Source of the DNA: Anaerolineales bacterium UBA2181
Lineage (GTDB): Bacteria; Chloroflexota; Anaerolineae; Promineifilales; UBA4811
Length of the DNA stretch: 64,000 nt
Assembly (NCBI GenBank): GCA_002328075.1
Contig: DCVT01000006.1
Location: 1-64,000 of the forward strand
Direction: 5' to 3'
Shown here piece after piece: positions 16,078-24,889 of this stretch. The position numbers and the translations under genes are program-made. Every line of letters begins with the position of its first letter. The stretch's first letter is position 1. The notes below the pieces were generated by a model, which was given only the letters and a program-made list of their open reading frames with translations, was not told the origin of the DNA and searched no databases.

Positions 16078-17611
16078 CCAACCGACCCTGATCATCCGCG
16101 CCGACGCCAGCGCGGCGATGGGTACCGGTCACGTCATGCGCTGCCTGGCATTGGCGCAAGCCTGGCAAGACCGCGGTGGCAAAGTCACGTTCGTCATGGC
16201 AGAAACCACGCCAGCCATTGAAGCGCGACTCGAGGCGGAGGGTATGACTCGTTCGCGCTTGGGCGCGACCGGGGGCAGCGAGACCGACGCTGAATTGACG
16301 GCCCAGCTGGCGCGCGACGAGCAGGCAAATTGGGTGGTGGCCGATGGTTATCAGTTTGGTGCAGCGTACCAGCAAGCCATCCTGGAAGCGGGGCTGAGGT
16401 TGCTGTTTCTGGACGACTGCGGCCACGCAGAACACTACTTTGCTGAGGTGGTACTCAACCAGAACATCTACGCTGACGAGTCGCTTTACGCCGACCGTGA
16501 ACGGCACACACGCCTGCTGCTTGGCACCAAATACGCACTGCTGCGACGTGAATTCAGACTGTGGCAAAATACTCGTCGCGTCATTCCTTCGGTGGCTCGC
16601 CGACTGCTAGTGACCATGGGGGGTGCAGATCCGGACAATGTGACTCTCAAGGTCGTCGGAGCCTTGGAGGGAATTGATGTCGAAGGTGTTGAGGTGGCAG
16701 TCGTGGTAGGTGGCGGCAACAGGAACGCCGAGGTACTGGAAAGGGCAGCAATAGACCTGCACTCCGGCCGACCGGACCTTTGCGTGCGCATTGAGCGTAA
16801 CGTGACCGACATGGCGGGCCTTATGGCATGGGCGGATTTCGCCGTTTCAGCCGCCGGCAGCACCTGCGGGGAATTGGCCTTCATGGGCATGCCCAGCCTC
16901 GTACTGGTTCTGGCCGACAATCAGGAATCGGTGGCGGCCGGGCTGGATGCCGCTGGCGCGGCGATTAACCTTGGCCGGGCTAGCGGCGTGACGGCTGCGG
17001 CAATCGCCTCGGAGCTAACCGGCCTGGCCGGCGCGCCTGGACGGAGACTGGCGATGTCGCAGCGCGGACAGGCGCTGGTGGACGGGGATGGTATCCGTCG
17101 GGTGCTGCAGGAAATGTGGCAACCACAACTGTCGTTGCGGCCGGCACAGGCGGCCGACTGTCGCCTGCTCTGGGAATGGGCCAACGATCCGCTCACACGG
17201 GCAGCCTCTTTCTCGTCAGAGCCCATACCCTGGCAGGAACATGTGGCGTGGTTCAACGCTCGATTGAACGAGTCCCGGACGTTTTTCTTCATTGGGTTGG
17301 ATGGCGCTGCAACCCCAATTGGTCAGATTCGCTTTGAGATCGATTGCGAGAGCGCGACGGTGTCCGTCGGTTTGGCGCCGGTTAGTCGTGGACGGGGTTA
17401 CGGCAGCCACTTGATCCGCCTGGCTTCGCGACAGCTATTTGGGACCACGGCGACCAGGCGAATCCATGCGTACGTCAAGCCGATCAATCTGCCTTCCGTG
17501 AACGCCTTCACCAGAGCCGGATACATCCGTGCTGGAATGGCCCAGGTCCGGGGACAGCCAGCCCTCCACCTAGTTCAGATCAAGGAGAGCCTTCATGACC
17601 AGCCAGTTTGA
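16061..17611 (+). CDS. pseG: PseG UDP-sugar hydrolase fused to a PseH-like GNAT acetyltransferase
   Basis: The 516-residue protein has two parts. Residues about 1-345 are the PseG GT-B-like hydrolase, with RADASAAMGTGHVMRCLALA, LFLDDCGH, LLVTMGGADPDN and SAAGSTCGELAFMGMPSL. This removes UDP from the diacetamido-trideoxy-altrose. Residues about 350-510 are a GNAT domain (LRPAQAADCRLLWEWANDP, VSRGRGYGSHLIRLA, VNAFTRAGYIRAG) matching PseH, which N-acetylates the C4 amine in the preceding step. Separate genes are usual. Fusing steps 3 and 4 would couple them. Confidence 0.9.
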   Translation: MNHHPDQPTLIIRADASAAMGTGHVMRCLALAQAWQDRGGKVTFVMAETTPAIEARLEAEGMTRSRLGATGGSETDAELTAQLARDEQANWVVADGYQFGAAYQQAILEAGLRLLFLDDCGHAEHYFAEVVLNQNIYADESLYADRERHTRLLLGTKYALLRREFRLWQNTRRVIPSVARRLLVTMGGADPDNVTLKVVGALEGIDVEGVEVAVVVGGGNRNAEVLERAAIDLHSGRPDLCVRIERNVTDMAGLMAWADFAVSAAGSTCGELAFMGMPSLVLVLADNQESVAAGLDAAGAAINLGRASGVTAAAIASELTGLAGAPGRRLAMSQRGQALVDGDGIRRVLQEMWQPQLSLRPAQAADCRLLWEWANDPLTRAASFSSEPIPWQEHVAWFNARLNESRTFFFIGLDGAATPIGQIRFEIDCESATVSVGLAPVSRGRGYGSHLIRLASRQLFGTTATRRIHAYVKPINLPSVNAFTRAGYIRAGMAQVRGQPALHLVQIKESLHDQPV

Positions 17612-18827
17612 GGTCAGCGGGCGGCGCATTGGACCGGGTTCGCCGGTGTACGTGGTTGCCGAGCTCTCGGCGAATCACAACCAGGATCTCGACGAGGCGG
17701 TGCGGCTCGTCCACGCGGCCAAGCAAGCATGCGCCGACGCAGTCAAGCTCCAGACCTATACCGCCGACACACTGACGATCCGCTCGGATCGGGAGTACTT
17801 TCGTGTTGGAGGTGGGACACTGTGGGATGGACGCACGCTGTACGATCTCTACCAAGAAGCCTTCACCCCCTGGGACTGGCAGCCGAAACTGAAAGAAATC
17901 GCAAACGAATTGGGGATGGATCTCTTTTCCACCCCTTTTGACCCCACGGCAGTGGATTTCTTGGAGACGATAGACGTCCCCGCGTACAAGATCGCCTCAT
18001 TTGAGATTGTGGATCTTCCCCTGATTAGGCGGGTGGCGCGAACTGGCAAGCCGTTGATCATCTCCACCGGTATGGCCACATTGGCAGAGATTGACGAGGC
18101 AGTGACCACCGCCCGTGAAGCTGGTGCGTCACAGATCGCTCTGCTCAAGTGCAACAGCGCCTATCCCGCTCCGCCTGACGAGATGAACCTGCGCACCATT
18201 CCGCACATGTCAGAGGCCTTTGGCGTACCGGTGGGCCTGTCGGACCACACACTGGGGATTCCGGTGCCAGTGGCGGCCGTCGCGCTCGGCGCGTGCATCG
18301 TGGAGAAGCATTTCACGCTCTCGCGCGCCGTGCCAGGGCCGGATAGCGCCTTTTCGCTGGAACCGGACGAGTTCCAGGCCATGGTAGAGGCCATCCGAAC
18401 GACTGAACTGGCCTTAGGTCAAGTCAGCTACGAGGTAACCGAGGCCGAGATGTCGAGCCGCGTGTTTCGTCGGTCCTTGTTTGTCACCCGAGACATGAAA
18501 GCCGGGGAGCAATTCACCCACGAGAACGTGCGCTCCATTCGGCCGGGTCATGGGCTGCAGACGCGGCACCTGGAAGCGATCCTCGGCCGGCGGGCAACCG
18601 AGGACATCCCACGGGGTACACCACTGGCGTGGACCCACGTACTCGGCGACGTTGAGGCTGGACGTCTGCGGCACACCCATGGACTTCCAAGTGCAGTTTC
18701 GTTGTCATGTGCTGGCGGATCCGAGTCGGGAGTTGCTTTCCATTCCTGGCGAACCCGGGCATCGACAGCCAGTGGCGAGGTGGATACTGAGCAGCAAACC
18801 GCCGGCGATGGACATCCTTCCGGTTGA
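17595..18827 (+). CDS. pseI: Pseudaminic acid synthase, PseI, with an odd C-terminal tail
   Basis: The protein condenses the trideoxy-altrose with phosphoenolpyruvate to give pseudaminic acid. Motifs are VVAELSANHNQDLDEA, AVKLQTYTADTLT, LFSTPFDPTAVDFL, YKIASFEIVDLPLIR, LSDHTLG, VEKHFTLSR and the C-terminal SAF (antifreeze-like) domain ending IPRGTPLAWTHVL. The family ends there, at about 350 residues. This frame runs on for some 60 low-complexity residues (410 total) before TGA 18825-18827, with no recognisable homology. The start overlaps pseG by 17 nt. The tail may come from a lost stop or a small lesion. Confidence 0.9.
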   Translation: MTSQFEVSGRRIGPGSPVYVVAELSANHNQDLDEAVRLVHAAKQACADAVKLQTYTADTLTIRSDREYFRVGGGTLWDGRTLYDLYQEAFTPWDWQPKLKEIANELGMDLFSTPFDPTAVDFLETIDVPAYKIASFEIVDLPLIRRVARTGKPLIISTGMATLAEIDEAVTTAREAGASQIALLKCNSAYPAPPDEMNLRTIPHMSEAFGVPVGLSDHTLGIPVPVAAVALGACIVEKHFTLSRAVPGPDSAFSLEPDEFQAMVEAIRTTELALGQVSYEVTEAEMSSRVFRRSLFVTRDMKAGEQFTHENVRSIRPGHGLQTRHLEAILGRRATEDIPRGTPLAWTHVLGDVEAGRLRHTHGLPSAVSLSCAGGSESGVAFHSWRTRASTASGEVDTEQQTAGDGHPSG

Positions 18828-18846
18828 CGGTCGTCAAGAGCAGGTG

Positions 18847-20352
18847 ATGCCGCTTGACAAACCAGGTCTATGGGCAAGCCTTCAAAACCTGGGGGGAAAG
18901 TCACTTGTCTACGGCGTGGGAGGGATGGCCTCAAGGTTGGCAGGGTTTCTGCTGATTCCCCTGTATACCCGCCATCTGACAACTTCTGATTACGGAATCA
19001 TGGCGGTGACAGGAACGATCACCTCGGTGTTGAGTATTCTGTTTCCACTGAGCTTGCACAGTGCTGCTGGTCGCTTCCACTTTTCCGCGCGAGACGAAGG
19101 GGAGCGTCGACTGACCATCGGCACCATTTGGATCAGCATGATCCTGGTCGGGTTGGGCGCAGCGGTTGTGCTGGACCAATTCGGCAGTCATATCTTCCCT
19201 GTGATTTTCAGGGATGTGCCTTTTCACCTCTATATTCGGCCGGCAATCTGGATTTCGTTTTTAAGCACGCTCAGTCTACTGCCGCTGGTAACCCTGCAGG
19301 TCCGAGAACGACCAGTACCCTACGTACTGATCACTTTATCGAGGACTTTGTTGACGATCGGGCTGGTGGTTAACTGGGTCGTACGTCGCAGTCAGGGGGC
19401 ATATGGATACCTGTTAGGCACTTTGCAGGCATTGGTGATCCTCGCCATTCCACATGTCATCCTGACGCTCCGAAACGCGCGTTTGACCTGGAGACGTGAC
19501 ATCTTCACTGCTGCACTCGCATTTAGCCTGCCGCTGGTACCACACAGTCTGGCCGGTTGGACGCTACAGCTCTCCGATCGTGCGATCCTGCAGCGCGTTG
19601 TGCCTCTGGGAGAGCTGGGATTGTATTCACTGGGATACCAGCTGGGTACTGCCATGAGTCTGTTCTCCGCTGCGGTCAACGCTGCGTGGGTTCCATTTCT
19701 CTACAAGGTTGATGCGCAAAAAGGTGACGCCGCAAAACCCGAGCTGGCCCGACTTACGACCTACTATGTTTTCTTCCTGTGCTTTATGGCTCTGGGTTTG
19801 GCTTTGTTGGCAAGAGAGATCATTTTTTTGATCGCGGCACCTTCTTTTCACGCAGCTTTTCGCGTGTCGCCGTGGGTCGTTGGCGGATTGTTGTGGGATG
19901 GTCTATACTACATTCCCGTCAGCTTCTTGTTCCTCAAGCGAAGAACTGGATTGATCCCCTTGATCACGGTGTCTTCCGCCGTCGTCAACGTGTTGCTCAA
20001 CATCTGGCTCGTCCCACAATATGGCATCATGGCAGCAGCATGGGCAACCTTTCTATCCTTTGGCCTCATGCTGGCTTTGGCTTGGGTTCTGGCAGTGCGG
20101 GTATATCCTTTTCCGTACGAGTATAAGAGGCTGGGCACAATCGTGCTGGCGGGAGTCGTTCTTTTCGCGTTGGGTGTCAGGTTGCAGGCGGGTTCGGTTC
20201 AAGTGGTCCTGGTTGGCAAGGGGGCATTGCTTCTCAGTTATCCTTTTGTTTTGGCCCTTCTGGGTTTCTACACACGTTCGGAGAAGAAAACAGCTTGGCG
20301 TAGCGTTCGGCAAGTGTTGACCGCATTGCATGGTATTGTGCACCCACGATAG
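18847..20352 (+). CDS. Polysaccharide flippase (Wzx/MATE-like, MOP superfamily)
   Basis: The roughly 501-residue polytopic membrane protein starts MPLDKPGLWASL. The first helix segment GGMASRLAGFLLIPLYTRHL and then TTSDYGIMAVTGTITSV are the usual Wzx opening, and about 12-14 hydrophobic segments follow. LSDRAILQRVVPLGELGLYSLGYQLG and LLNIWLVPQYGIMAAAWAT are typical oligosaccharide-flippase segments. It should flip the undecaprenyl-linked repeat unit. ATG 18847 is chosen because it lies 19 nt after pseI and directly precedes the conserved start. The frame is open further upstream inside pseI. GC is clearly low here. Confidence 0.85.
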   Translation: MPLDKPGLWASLQNLGGKSLVYGVGGMASRLAGFLLIPLYTRHLTTSDYGIMAVTGTITSVLSILFPLSLHSAAGRFHFSARDEGERRLTIGTIWISMILVGLGAAVVLDQFGSHIFPVIFRDVPFHLYIRPAIWISFLSTLSLLPLVTLQVRERPVPYVLITLSRTLLTIGLVVNWVVRRSQGAYGYLLGTLQALVILAIPHVILTLRNARLTWRRDIFTAALAFSLPLVPHSLAGWTLQLSDRAILQRVVPLGELGLYSLGYQLGTAMSLFSAAVNAAWVPFLYKVDAQKGDAAKPELARLTTYYVFFLCFMALGLALLAREIIFLIAAPSFHAAFRVSPWVVGGLLWDGLYYIPVSFLFLKRRTGLIPLITVSSAVVNVLLNIWLVPQYGIMAAAWATFLSFGLMLALAWVLAVRVYPFPYEYKRLGTIVLAGVVLFALGVRLQAGSVQVVLVGKGALLLSYPFVLALLGFYTRSEKKTAWRSVRQVLTALHGIVHPR

Positions 20353-20382
20353 ATTCCCGCAGAGATAGGGAGGAATCAGTGC

Positions 20383-21807
20383 ATGTCAGCCAACTCGAGA
20401 TCCAGAGCCATTTCAGCCGCAGCAGTGCGGGAGAGAATCTGTCACATAGAGTCAAAACATGACCTGCTACAATACATGGTTGACGGCTGGTGTGTGTGGC
20501 CTTTGCTGCGAACCCAGGTGGCAGTGAGATTGGCCAATCATCCCTTAGTGGGAAACAAGCATTTGACGCGCAGAAAGCGGCTATCCATGGCGGTACAGGA
20601 TGCTTGCAGGTTGTCTCGTGTGCGACGGGCGCGCTATGTTGTCGAGTCTTACTTGTCGGCGCGCGGCGAACAGGAAGGCGGTCTATTCAAGGATCACTTT
20701 TTTGACGATCTTCTTCGGGAGATCGGCGAGTATTTCAAGATCGAAAGCCTCAACAACAAAGCATTTCTGCCAAGAAGCGACGCGGCGTTGATCCGGAGCG
20801 ACCTCACGACGAGCCTGTTCGAGTTGGTGTCCGGCTTTCTGGCACGAACGGGATGCGCTGGACGTGTCCGCACGGTGGCCGAGAGCTTAAGCCAATGCCT
20901 TCATCAGGAGTTGGGGCCAAATGCTCTGACCTCCGGGGCGATTGAACGAACCATATTGCGCTTCCTATGGGCGAAGAGACTATATTCCTGGTTGTTGAAA
21001 CGGATTGACCCTGAATTCCTGCTGGTGGCTGACCCCGGCGAGCATGACATCGTGGCAGCCGCCAAGGAGCGCGGTGTTGTGGCAATCGAGTTCCAGCACG
21101 GTTTTGTCGACAGGAACCACTCATCCTACTCCTGGTCCGCATATGCCGCCAGGTTCAGACGTTGCATGCCAATACCTGACCGCCTTTTTATCTACGGAAC
21201 GCACTGGGAAGAGGAGTTGGTCGCCACAGGTTTTTGGCGCGAAGAGATATGTGTGGTTGGCAGCCCGAGGATAGACCAGTACCGGGCGGTCAGAAGCACG
21301 GCGGAACCCATGAAGGATATCGCGTTAGTGGTTACAGCACAGGGAACAGATTCCGAGGCCTTAATCGCCTTCCTGTTAGCTTTCCTGTCCTTGGTTGGCA
21401 CACCGTTGCCCTTTCATCTATACGTCAAGCTGCACCCGGTATACGACACGAGCAGACAGCCGTACGATGCAGCATTCCTGCCACACCGGAATGTTCATGT
21501 TCTGCTTGGCAGCGAACCGCCGTCCACCTTTGAATTGCTGGCCCGGGCCCACCTTCACGCGAGCATCGCATCCACGTGCCATTACGAAGCCTTGGGCTTG
21601 GGCGTTCCCACTGTCATCCTGCCGCTCTCCGGGTATGAAAACGTTCTGCATCTCTACCATAGCGGTCACGCTTTCCTTGCACAGACTCCGCGGGATCTGT
21701 CTGATATCGTCCAGAGGCTTCACAATATGAATGCACCGGTATGCTCAGCCGATCACTACTTCAGACCAGACGCTATCGAGAATATTAAGCGGGAGTTGGG
21801 ACTGTGA
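20383..21807 (+). CDS. Putative GT-B capsule-type glycosyltransferase
   Basis: The 474-residue soluble protein has no family I can name with certainty. Features resemble capsule/polysialyl-type GT-B enzymes: a helical N-terminal half and a central IEFQHGFVDRNHSSYSW, where the QHG motif is typical of capsule synthases. RLFIYGTHWEEELVATGF, VVGSPRID, FHLYVKLHPVYD and a C-terminal HYEALGLGVPTVILPLSGYEN, a nucleotide-binding GT-B ending, follow. By position after pseI and wzx it may transfer the nonulosonate. GGGAGGAA lies 9 nt before the ATG. Its last codon overlaps the next GTG (GTGA). Confidence 0.6.
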   Translation: MSANSRSRAISAAAVRERICHIESKHDLLQYMVDGWCVWPLLRTQVAVRLANHPLVGNKHLTRRKRLSMAVQDACRLSRVRRARYVVESYLSARGEQEGGLFKDHFFDDLLREIGEYFKIESLNNKAFLPRSDAALIRSDLTTSLFELVSGFLARTGCAGRVRTVAESLSQCLHQELGPNALTSGAIERTILRFLWAKRLYSWLLKRIDPEFLLVADPGEHDIVAAAKERGVVAIEFQHGFVDRNHSSYSWSAYAARFRRCMPIPDRLFIYGTHWEEELVATGFWREEICVVGSPRIDQYRAVRSTAEPMKDIALVVTAQGTDSEALIAFLLAFLSLVGTPLPFHLYVKLHPVYDTSRQPYDAAFLPHRNVHVLLGSEPPSTFELLARAHLHASIASTCHYEALGLGVPTVILPLSGYENVLHLYHSGHAFLAQTPRDLSDIVQRLHNMNAPVCSADHYFRPDAIENIKRELGL

Positions 21808-22967
21808 AGCACAACCACAGGCTGTGCACGCGGTGTGTGATGGATACGACAGATCCTGATATCCGCTTTGACAGATACGGCATCTGCAATCATTGCAGCC
21901 GCTACGACCAACTAGCCAACGAACGCGTGTTCATTGGTGAAGAGGGGAGGCAGCGACTACAATCCATTTTGGCCAGAATAACGTCAGAGGGGGCAAAGCA
22001 AGATTATCACTGCTTGATAGGCGTGAGTGGTGGAGTGGACAGTACGTTCGTCGCGTACAAGGTCAAGGAACTGGGTCTGCGACCGCTGGCGGTGCACCTG
22101 GACAACGGTTGGGATTCCGAATTGGCTGTCAGCAACATCCACAAGGCACTTCACACCCTTGACATCGACCTATACACGCATGTGATTGATTGGGAGGAAT
22201 TCAAAGACCTCCAGCTGGCATTCCTGAGAGCTTCTACCCCGGATTCCGAAATCCCGACCGATCACGCCATCGTTTCGCTCATGTATCAGATGGCAGACAG
22301 AATGGGTGTCAAATACGTCATCACTGGCCGAAACGTACGAACCGAGACTCACGTCCCGGCAGCCTGGTCGCGGGGGCATTTTGATTGGAAATACATCGAA
22401 AGTGTGCATAAGCTCTTCGGCCAGGTCGAGTTAAGGACATACCCCCACCGAACCAGGCAAGAAGAGAGGCGGTACCGCCGGACGCAGAAGTGGATAGATA
22501 TTCTGAACTACGTTGATTATCGGAAGGAGGATGCGATCAAGATTCTGGAGAATGCACTCGGCTGGCAGTATTATGGTGGCAAGCACCATGAATCTATCTA
22601 CACGCGGTTCTTCCAGGGATACATCCTGCCCACCAAATTCGGCTTTGACAAACGACGTGGCCATTTTTCCAGCCTCATCTGCTCGGGCGAGATAACCAGA
22701 GATCGGGCCCTCGAGCTGCTCCAAGAAGCACCCTATCCCACGGAACTGCAGGAACATGACCTGGGGTATGTGACCAAGAAACTGGGGTTGACCACAGAGG
22801 AGTTCGCTGCAATCATGAGTCTGACCAAGAAGACCATCCTGGACTATCCTTCATACGCCAGAGATGATCTGAAGGCACCCAGGCGGTTTGTTGCCCAGGT
22901 CCGCCGAGGCGCTGGAAGGATTGCTAGGGACATTCTTGGGAGGAACATCCGGCGGTTGATGCCGTGA
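21804..22967 (+). CDS. wbpG: N-acetyl sugar amidotransferase (WbpG-like), copy A
   Basis: The 387-residue PP-loop ATPase has a Zn-type head CTRCVMDTTDPDI with CNHC and the PP-loop LIGVSGGVDSTFVAYKV. PLAVHLDNGWDSELA, IDWEEFKDLQLAFL, STPDSEIPTDHAI, WQYYGGKHHESIYTRF and SSLICSGEITRDRAL follow. Family members use ammonia from HisH2/HisF2 to turn a sugar acetamido group into an acetamidino group, as in P. aeruginosa O-antigen ManNAc(3NAm)A. A second close paralog lies at 25662, and only one hisH/hisF pair is present. The GTG start overlaps the previous stop. Confidence 0.88.
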   Translation: MKHNHRLCTRCVMDTTDPDIRFDRYGICNHCSRYDQLANERVFIGEEGRQRLQSILARITSEGAKQDYHCLIGVSGGVDSTFVAYKVKELGLRPLAVHLDNGWDSELAVSNIHKALHTLDIDLYTHVIDWEEFKDLQLAFLRASTPDSEIPTDHAIVSLMYQMADRMGVKYVITGRNVRTETHVPAAWSRGHFDWKYIESVHKLFGQVELRTYPHRTRQEERRYRRTQKWIDILNYVDYRKEDAIKILENALGWQYYGGKHHESIYTRFFQGYILPTKFGFDKRRGHFSSLICSGEITRDRALELLQEAPYPTELQEHDLGYVTKKLGLTTEEFAAIMSLTKKTILDYPSYARDDLKAPRRFVAQVRRGAGRIARDILGRNIRRLMP

Positions 22968-23031
22968 ACTGGCCGGCGACTGCCTCTAAACCGATTACTC
23001 GGGTCAACAGCAGCCATCGCAAGGTAGTCGA

Positions 23032-24267
23032 ATGCGCCATATGACCGGTTCAGCGAAGAAGGTCTTGGTGGTCTGCGGAGCGGACCCGCGTACCGACCCG
23101 CGCCCCCACCGGATGATCAACTGGCTGAAGAGCCAATACCTGACAACGGCCGTCGGGTTTGTCCGTGGTGCCGAAGACATACAGATGGATGGAGTCCATT
23201 GCGTTACCATAATCAGAGAAAAGGCGGCGACATCCGCTCGGCGTCTTCAGGCTCGGCGGACGGCGGTAACGCGGATGGGCCGCATGGCGTTGCGCGCTTT
23301 CCAGCAGGGACGGCGAATCCCCCATGTCGCACTTGGTCACACCAAGGCCCTTCTCGAGCTGGATGCCAGGATTTATCCGCAGCTGGCCCACCACCTGACC
23401 ACCAACGAATATGACCTGATTGTTAACCACGATCTGCGGCTATTGCCTCTAGTCATCAACCTGCGGAAACGAGCCAAAATCCTTTTTGATGCTCGGGAGT
23501 ACTACCCGCGGAACTTCGAGGACAGGCTCTGGTGGCGTCTGGTGTTCCAGCCCGAGAATCATCTACTCTGTAACACGTATCTCTCGCAATGCGACCAGGT
23601 CATCACTGTTAGCGCGGGCCTGGCCAACGAATACGACCGGGTATACGGCGTGCTACCTGCGGTGATCATGAGCTGGCCACCGTTTGTCCCGTTATCGCCC
23701 CGGCCGACTCGGGAGGGTCGCGTGAGGGTCATCCATCACGGAAGAGCCAACCCGTCGCGCAGGATTGAGTCGATGATCGAAACGATGGATCACGTGGATG
23801 AGCGGTTTACTCTTGATCTCATGCTGGTCCCAGCAACACCATCTTCCTATCTGAAGAAGCTTCACTCGCTAGCGCGCGAAAGAAAAAACGTCAAGATAGT
23901 GCCACCAGTGGCAATGAAGGAGCTGGTGGCGGCCACGAATGAATACGATATTGGCCTATTTCTGTGCAAGCCCACCAATTTCAACCTGGCACACGCACTT
24001 CCAAACAAATTATTCGAGTTCATCCAAGCACGTCTGGCGGTCGCTATCGGACCGTCGATCGAGATGCAGCGAATCGTGCGGGAGTACGACTGCGGTGTCG
24101 TGTCCGATAGCTTTGAACCCCGATCGTTAGCGCATGCATTGAACCGGCTCACGGCCGACAAGATCACGTATTACAAGCAGCAATCACACCGCGCCGCATC
24201 CGAGTTGACTGCGGAGGAGAACGCGCAAAAAGCCGGAGCCATCGTTCGTGACTTGATCGGAGAGTGA
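23032..24267 (+). CDS. Glycosyltransferase, GT-B fold (GT4-like)
   Basis: The 411-residue protein starts KVLVVCGADPRTDPRPHRMINWL, with DLIVNHDLRLLPLV and ILFDAREYYPRNFED. A C-terminal nucleotide-sugar domain has RVIHHGRANPSRRIESMIE, VATNEYDIGLFLCKPTNFN and ALPNKLFEFIQARLAVAIG. The DxRExY and NKLFEFIQARL patterns are those of GT4-type transferases of polysaccharide loci. Donor and acceptor cannot be told. It sits between amidotransferase copy A and hisH2; 64 nt separate it from the former. Confidence 0.8.
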   Translation: MRHMTGSAKKVLVVCGADPRTDPRPHRMINWLKSQYLTTAVGFVRGAEDIQMDGVHCVTIIREKAATSARRLQARRTAVTRMGRMALRAFQQGRRIPHVALGHTKALLELDARIYPQLAHHLTTNEYDLIVNHDLRLLPLVINLRKRAKILFDAREYYPRNFEDRLWWRLVFQPENHLLCNTYLSQCDQVITVSAGLANEYDRVYGVLPAVIMSWPPFVPLSPRPTREGRVRVIHHGRANPSRRIESMIETMDHVDERFTLDLMLVPATPSSYLKKLHSLARERKNVKIVPPVAMKELVAATNEYDIGLFLCKPTNFNLAHALPNKLFEFIQARLAVAIGPSIEMQRIVREYDCGVVSDSFEPRSLAHALNRLTADKITYYKQQSHRAASELTAEENAQKAGAIVRDLIGE

Positions 24268-24270
24268 ATC

Positions 24271-24888
24271 GTGGTCGTGATCGTTGATTACGGTATGGGC
24301 AATCTGGCCTCGATAGCCAATATGCTCAAGAAAGTGGCCGCTCCGTCGATCGTCTCGTCTGACCTCGCCGAAATAGCCCGAGCCGAGAAACTGGTACTGC
24401 CGGGTGTGGGAGCGTTTGACCACGGTATGCGTAACCTAGACGCGCGTGGACTGATTCCGATTTTAGCCGCCAGGGCTCTCAAGGACAAGATCCCAGTGCT
24501 CGGTCTGTGCCTGGGAATGCAGTTGTTCACGCAAAGTAGCGAAGAGGGAAATCTACCTGGGCTTGGCTGGATCGTTGCGGAAACGGTTCGATTCATCTTG
24601 GACGCGGACAAAGCGTACCTCAAGATACCCCACATGGGATGGAACACCCTGCAGCCACATCGCGCACACCCCATCTTCGCCGGCCTGGATGCGGAGGCCC
24701 GGTTTTATTTCGTGCACTCGTACCACGTCCTCTGCGAAAACCCGGAAAACGTGCTGGCTCAGACCATCTACGGGTATCCCTTCGCCTCGGCTGTTGTCCA
24801 GGACAACATCATCGGGCTGCAATTCCATCCAGAAAAGAGCCACAAGTTTGGCATGCGAGTACTCAAGAACTTCGCGGAGCTGGTGTGA
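24271..24888 (+). CDS. hisH2: HisH-like glutamine amidotransferase (HisH2, acetamidino-sugar cassette)
   Basis: The 205-residue class-I glutaminase has VIVDYGMGNLASIANML, LPGVGAFDHGMRNL, the nucleophile motif GLCLGMQLFTQSSEEG, and the catalytic His/Glu in LQFHPEKSH. All three triad residues are present, so it should release ammonia from glutamine. Context (hisF2 2 nt away, WbpG-like genes on both sides, no other his genes) shows it serves the sugar amidotransferase rather than histidine synthesis. GTG start 3 nt after the glycosyltransferase. Confidence 0.9.
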   Translation: MVVIVDYGMGNLASIANMLKKVAAPSIVSSDLAEIARAEKLVLPGVGAFDHGMRNLDARGLIPILAARALKDKIPVLGLCLGMQLFTQSSEEGNLPGLGWIVAETVRFILDADKAYLKIPHMGWNTLQPHRAHPIFAGLDAEARFYFVHSYHVLCENPENVLAQTIYGYPFASAVVQDNIIGLQFHPEKSHKFGMRVLKNFAELV

Positions 24889-24889
24889 G

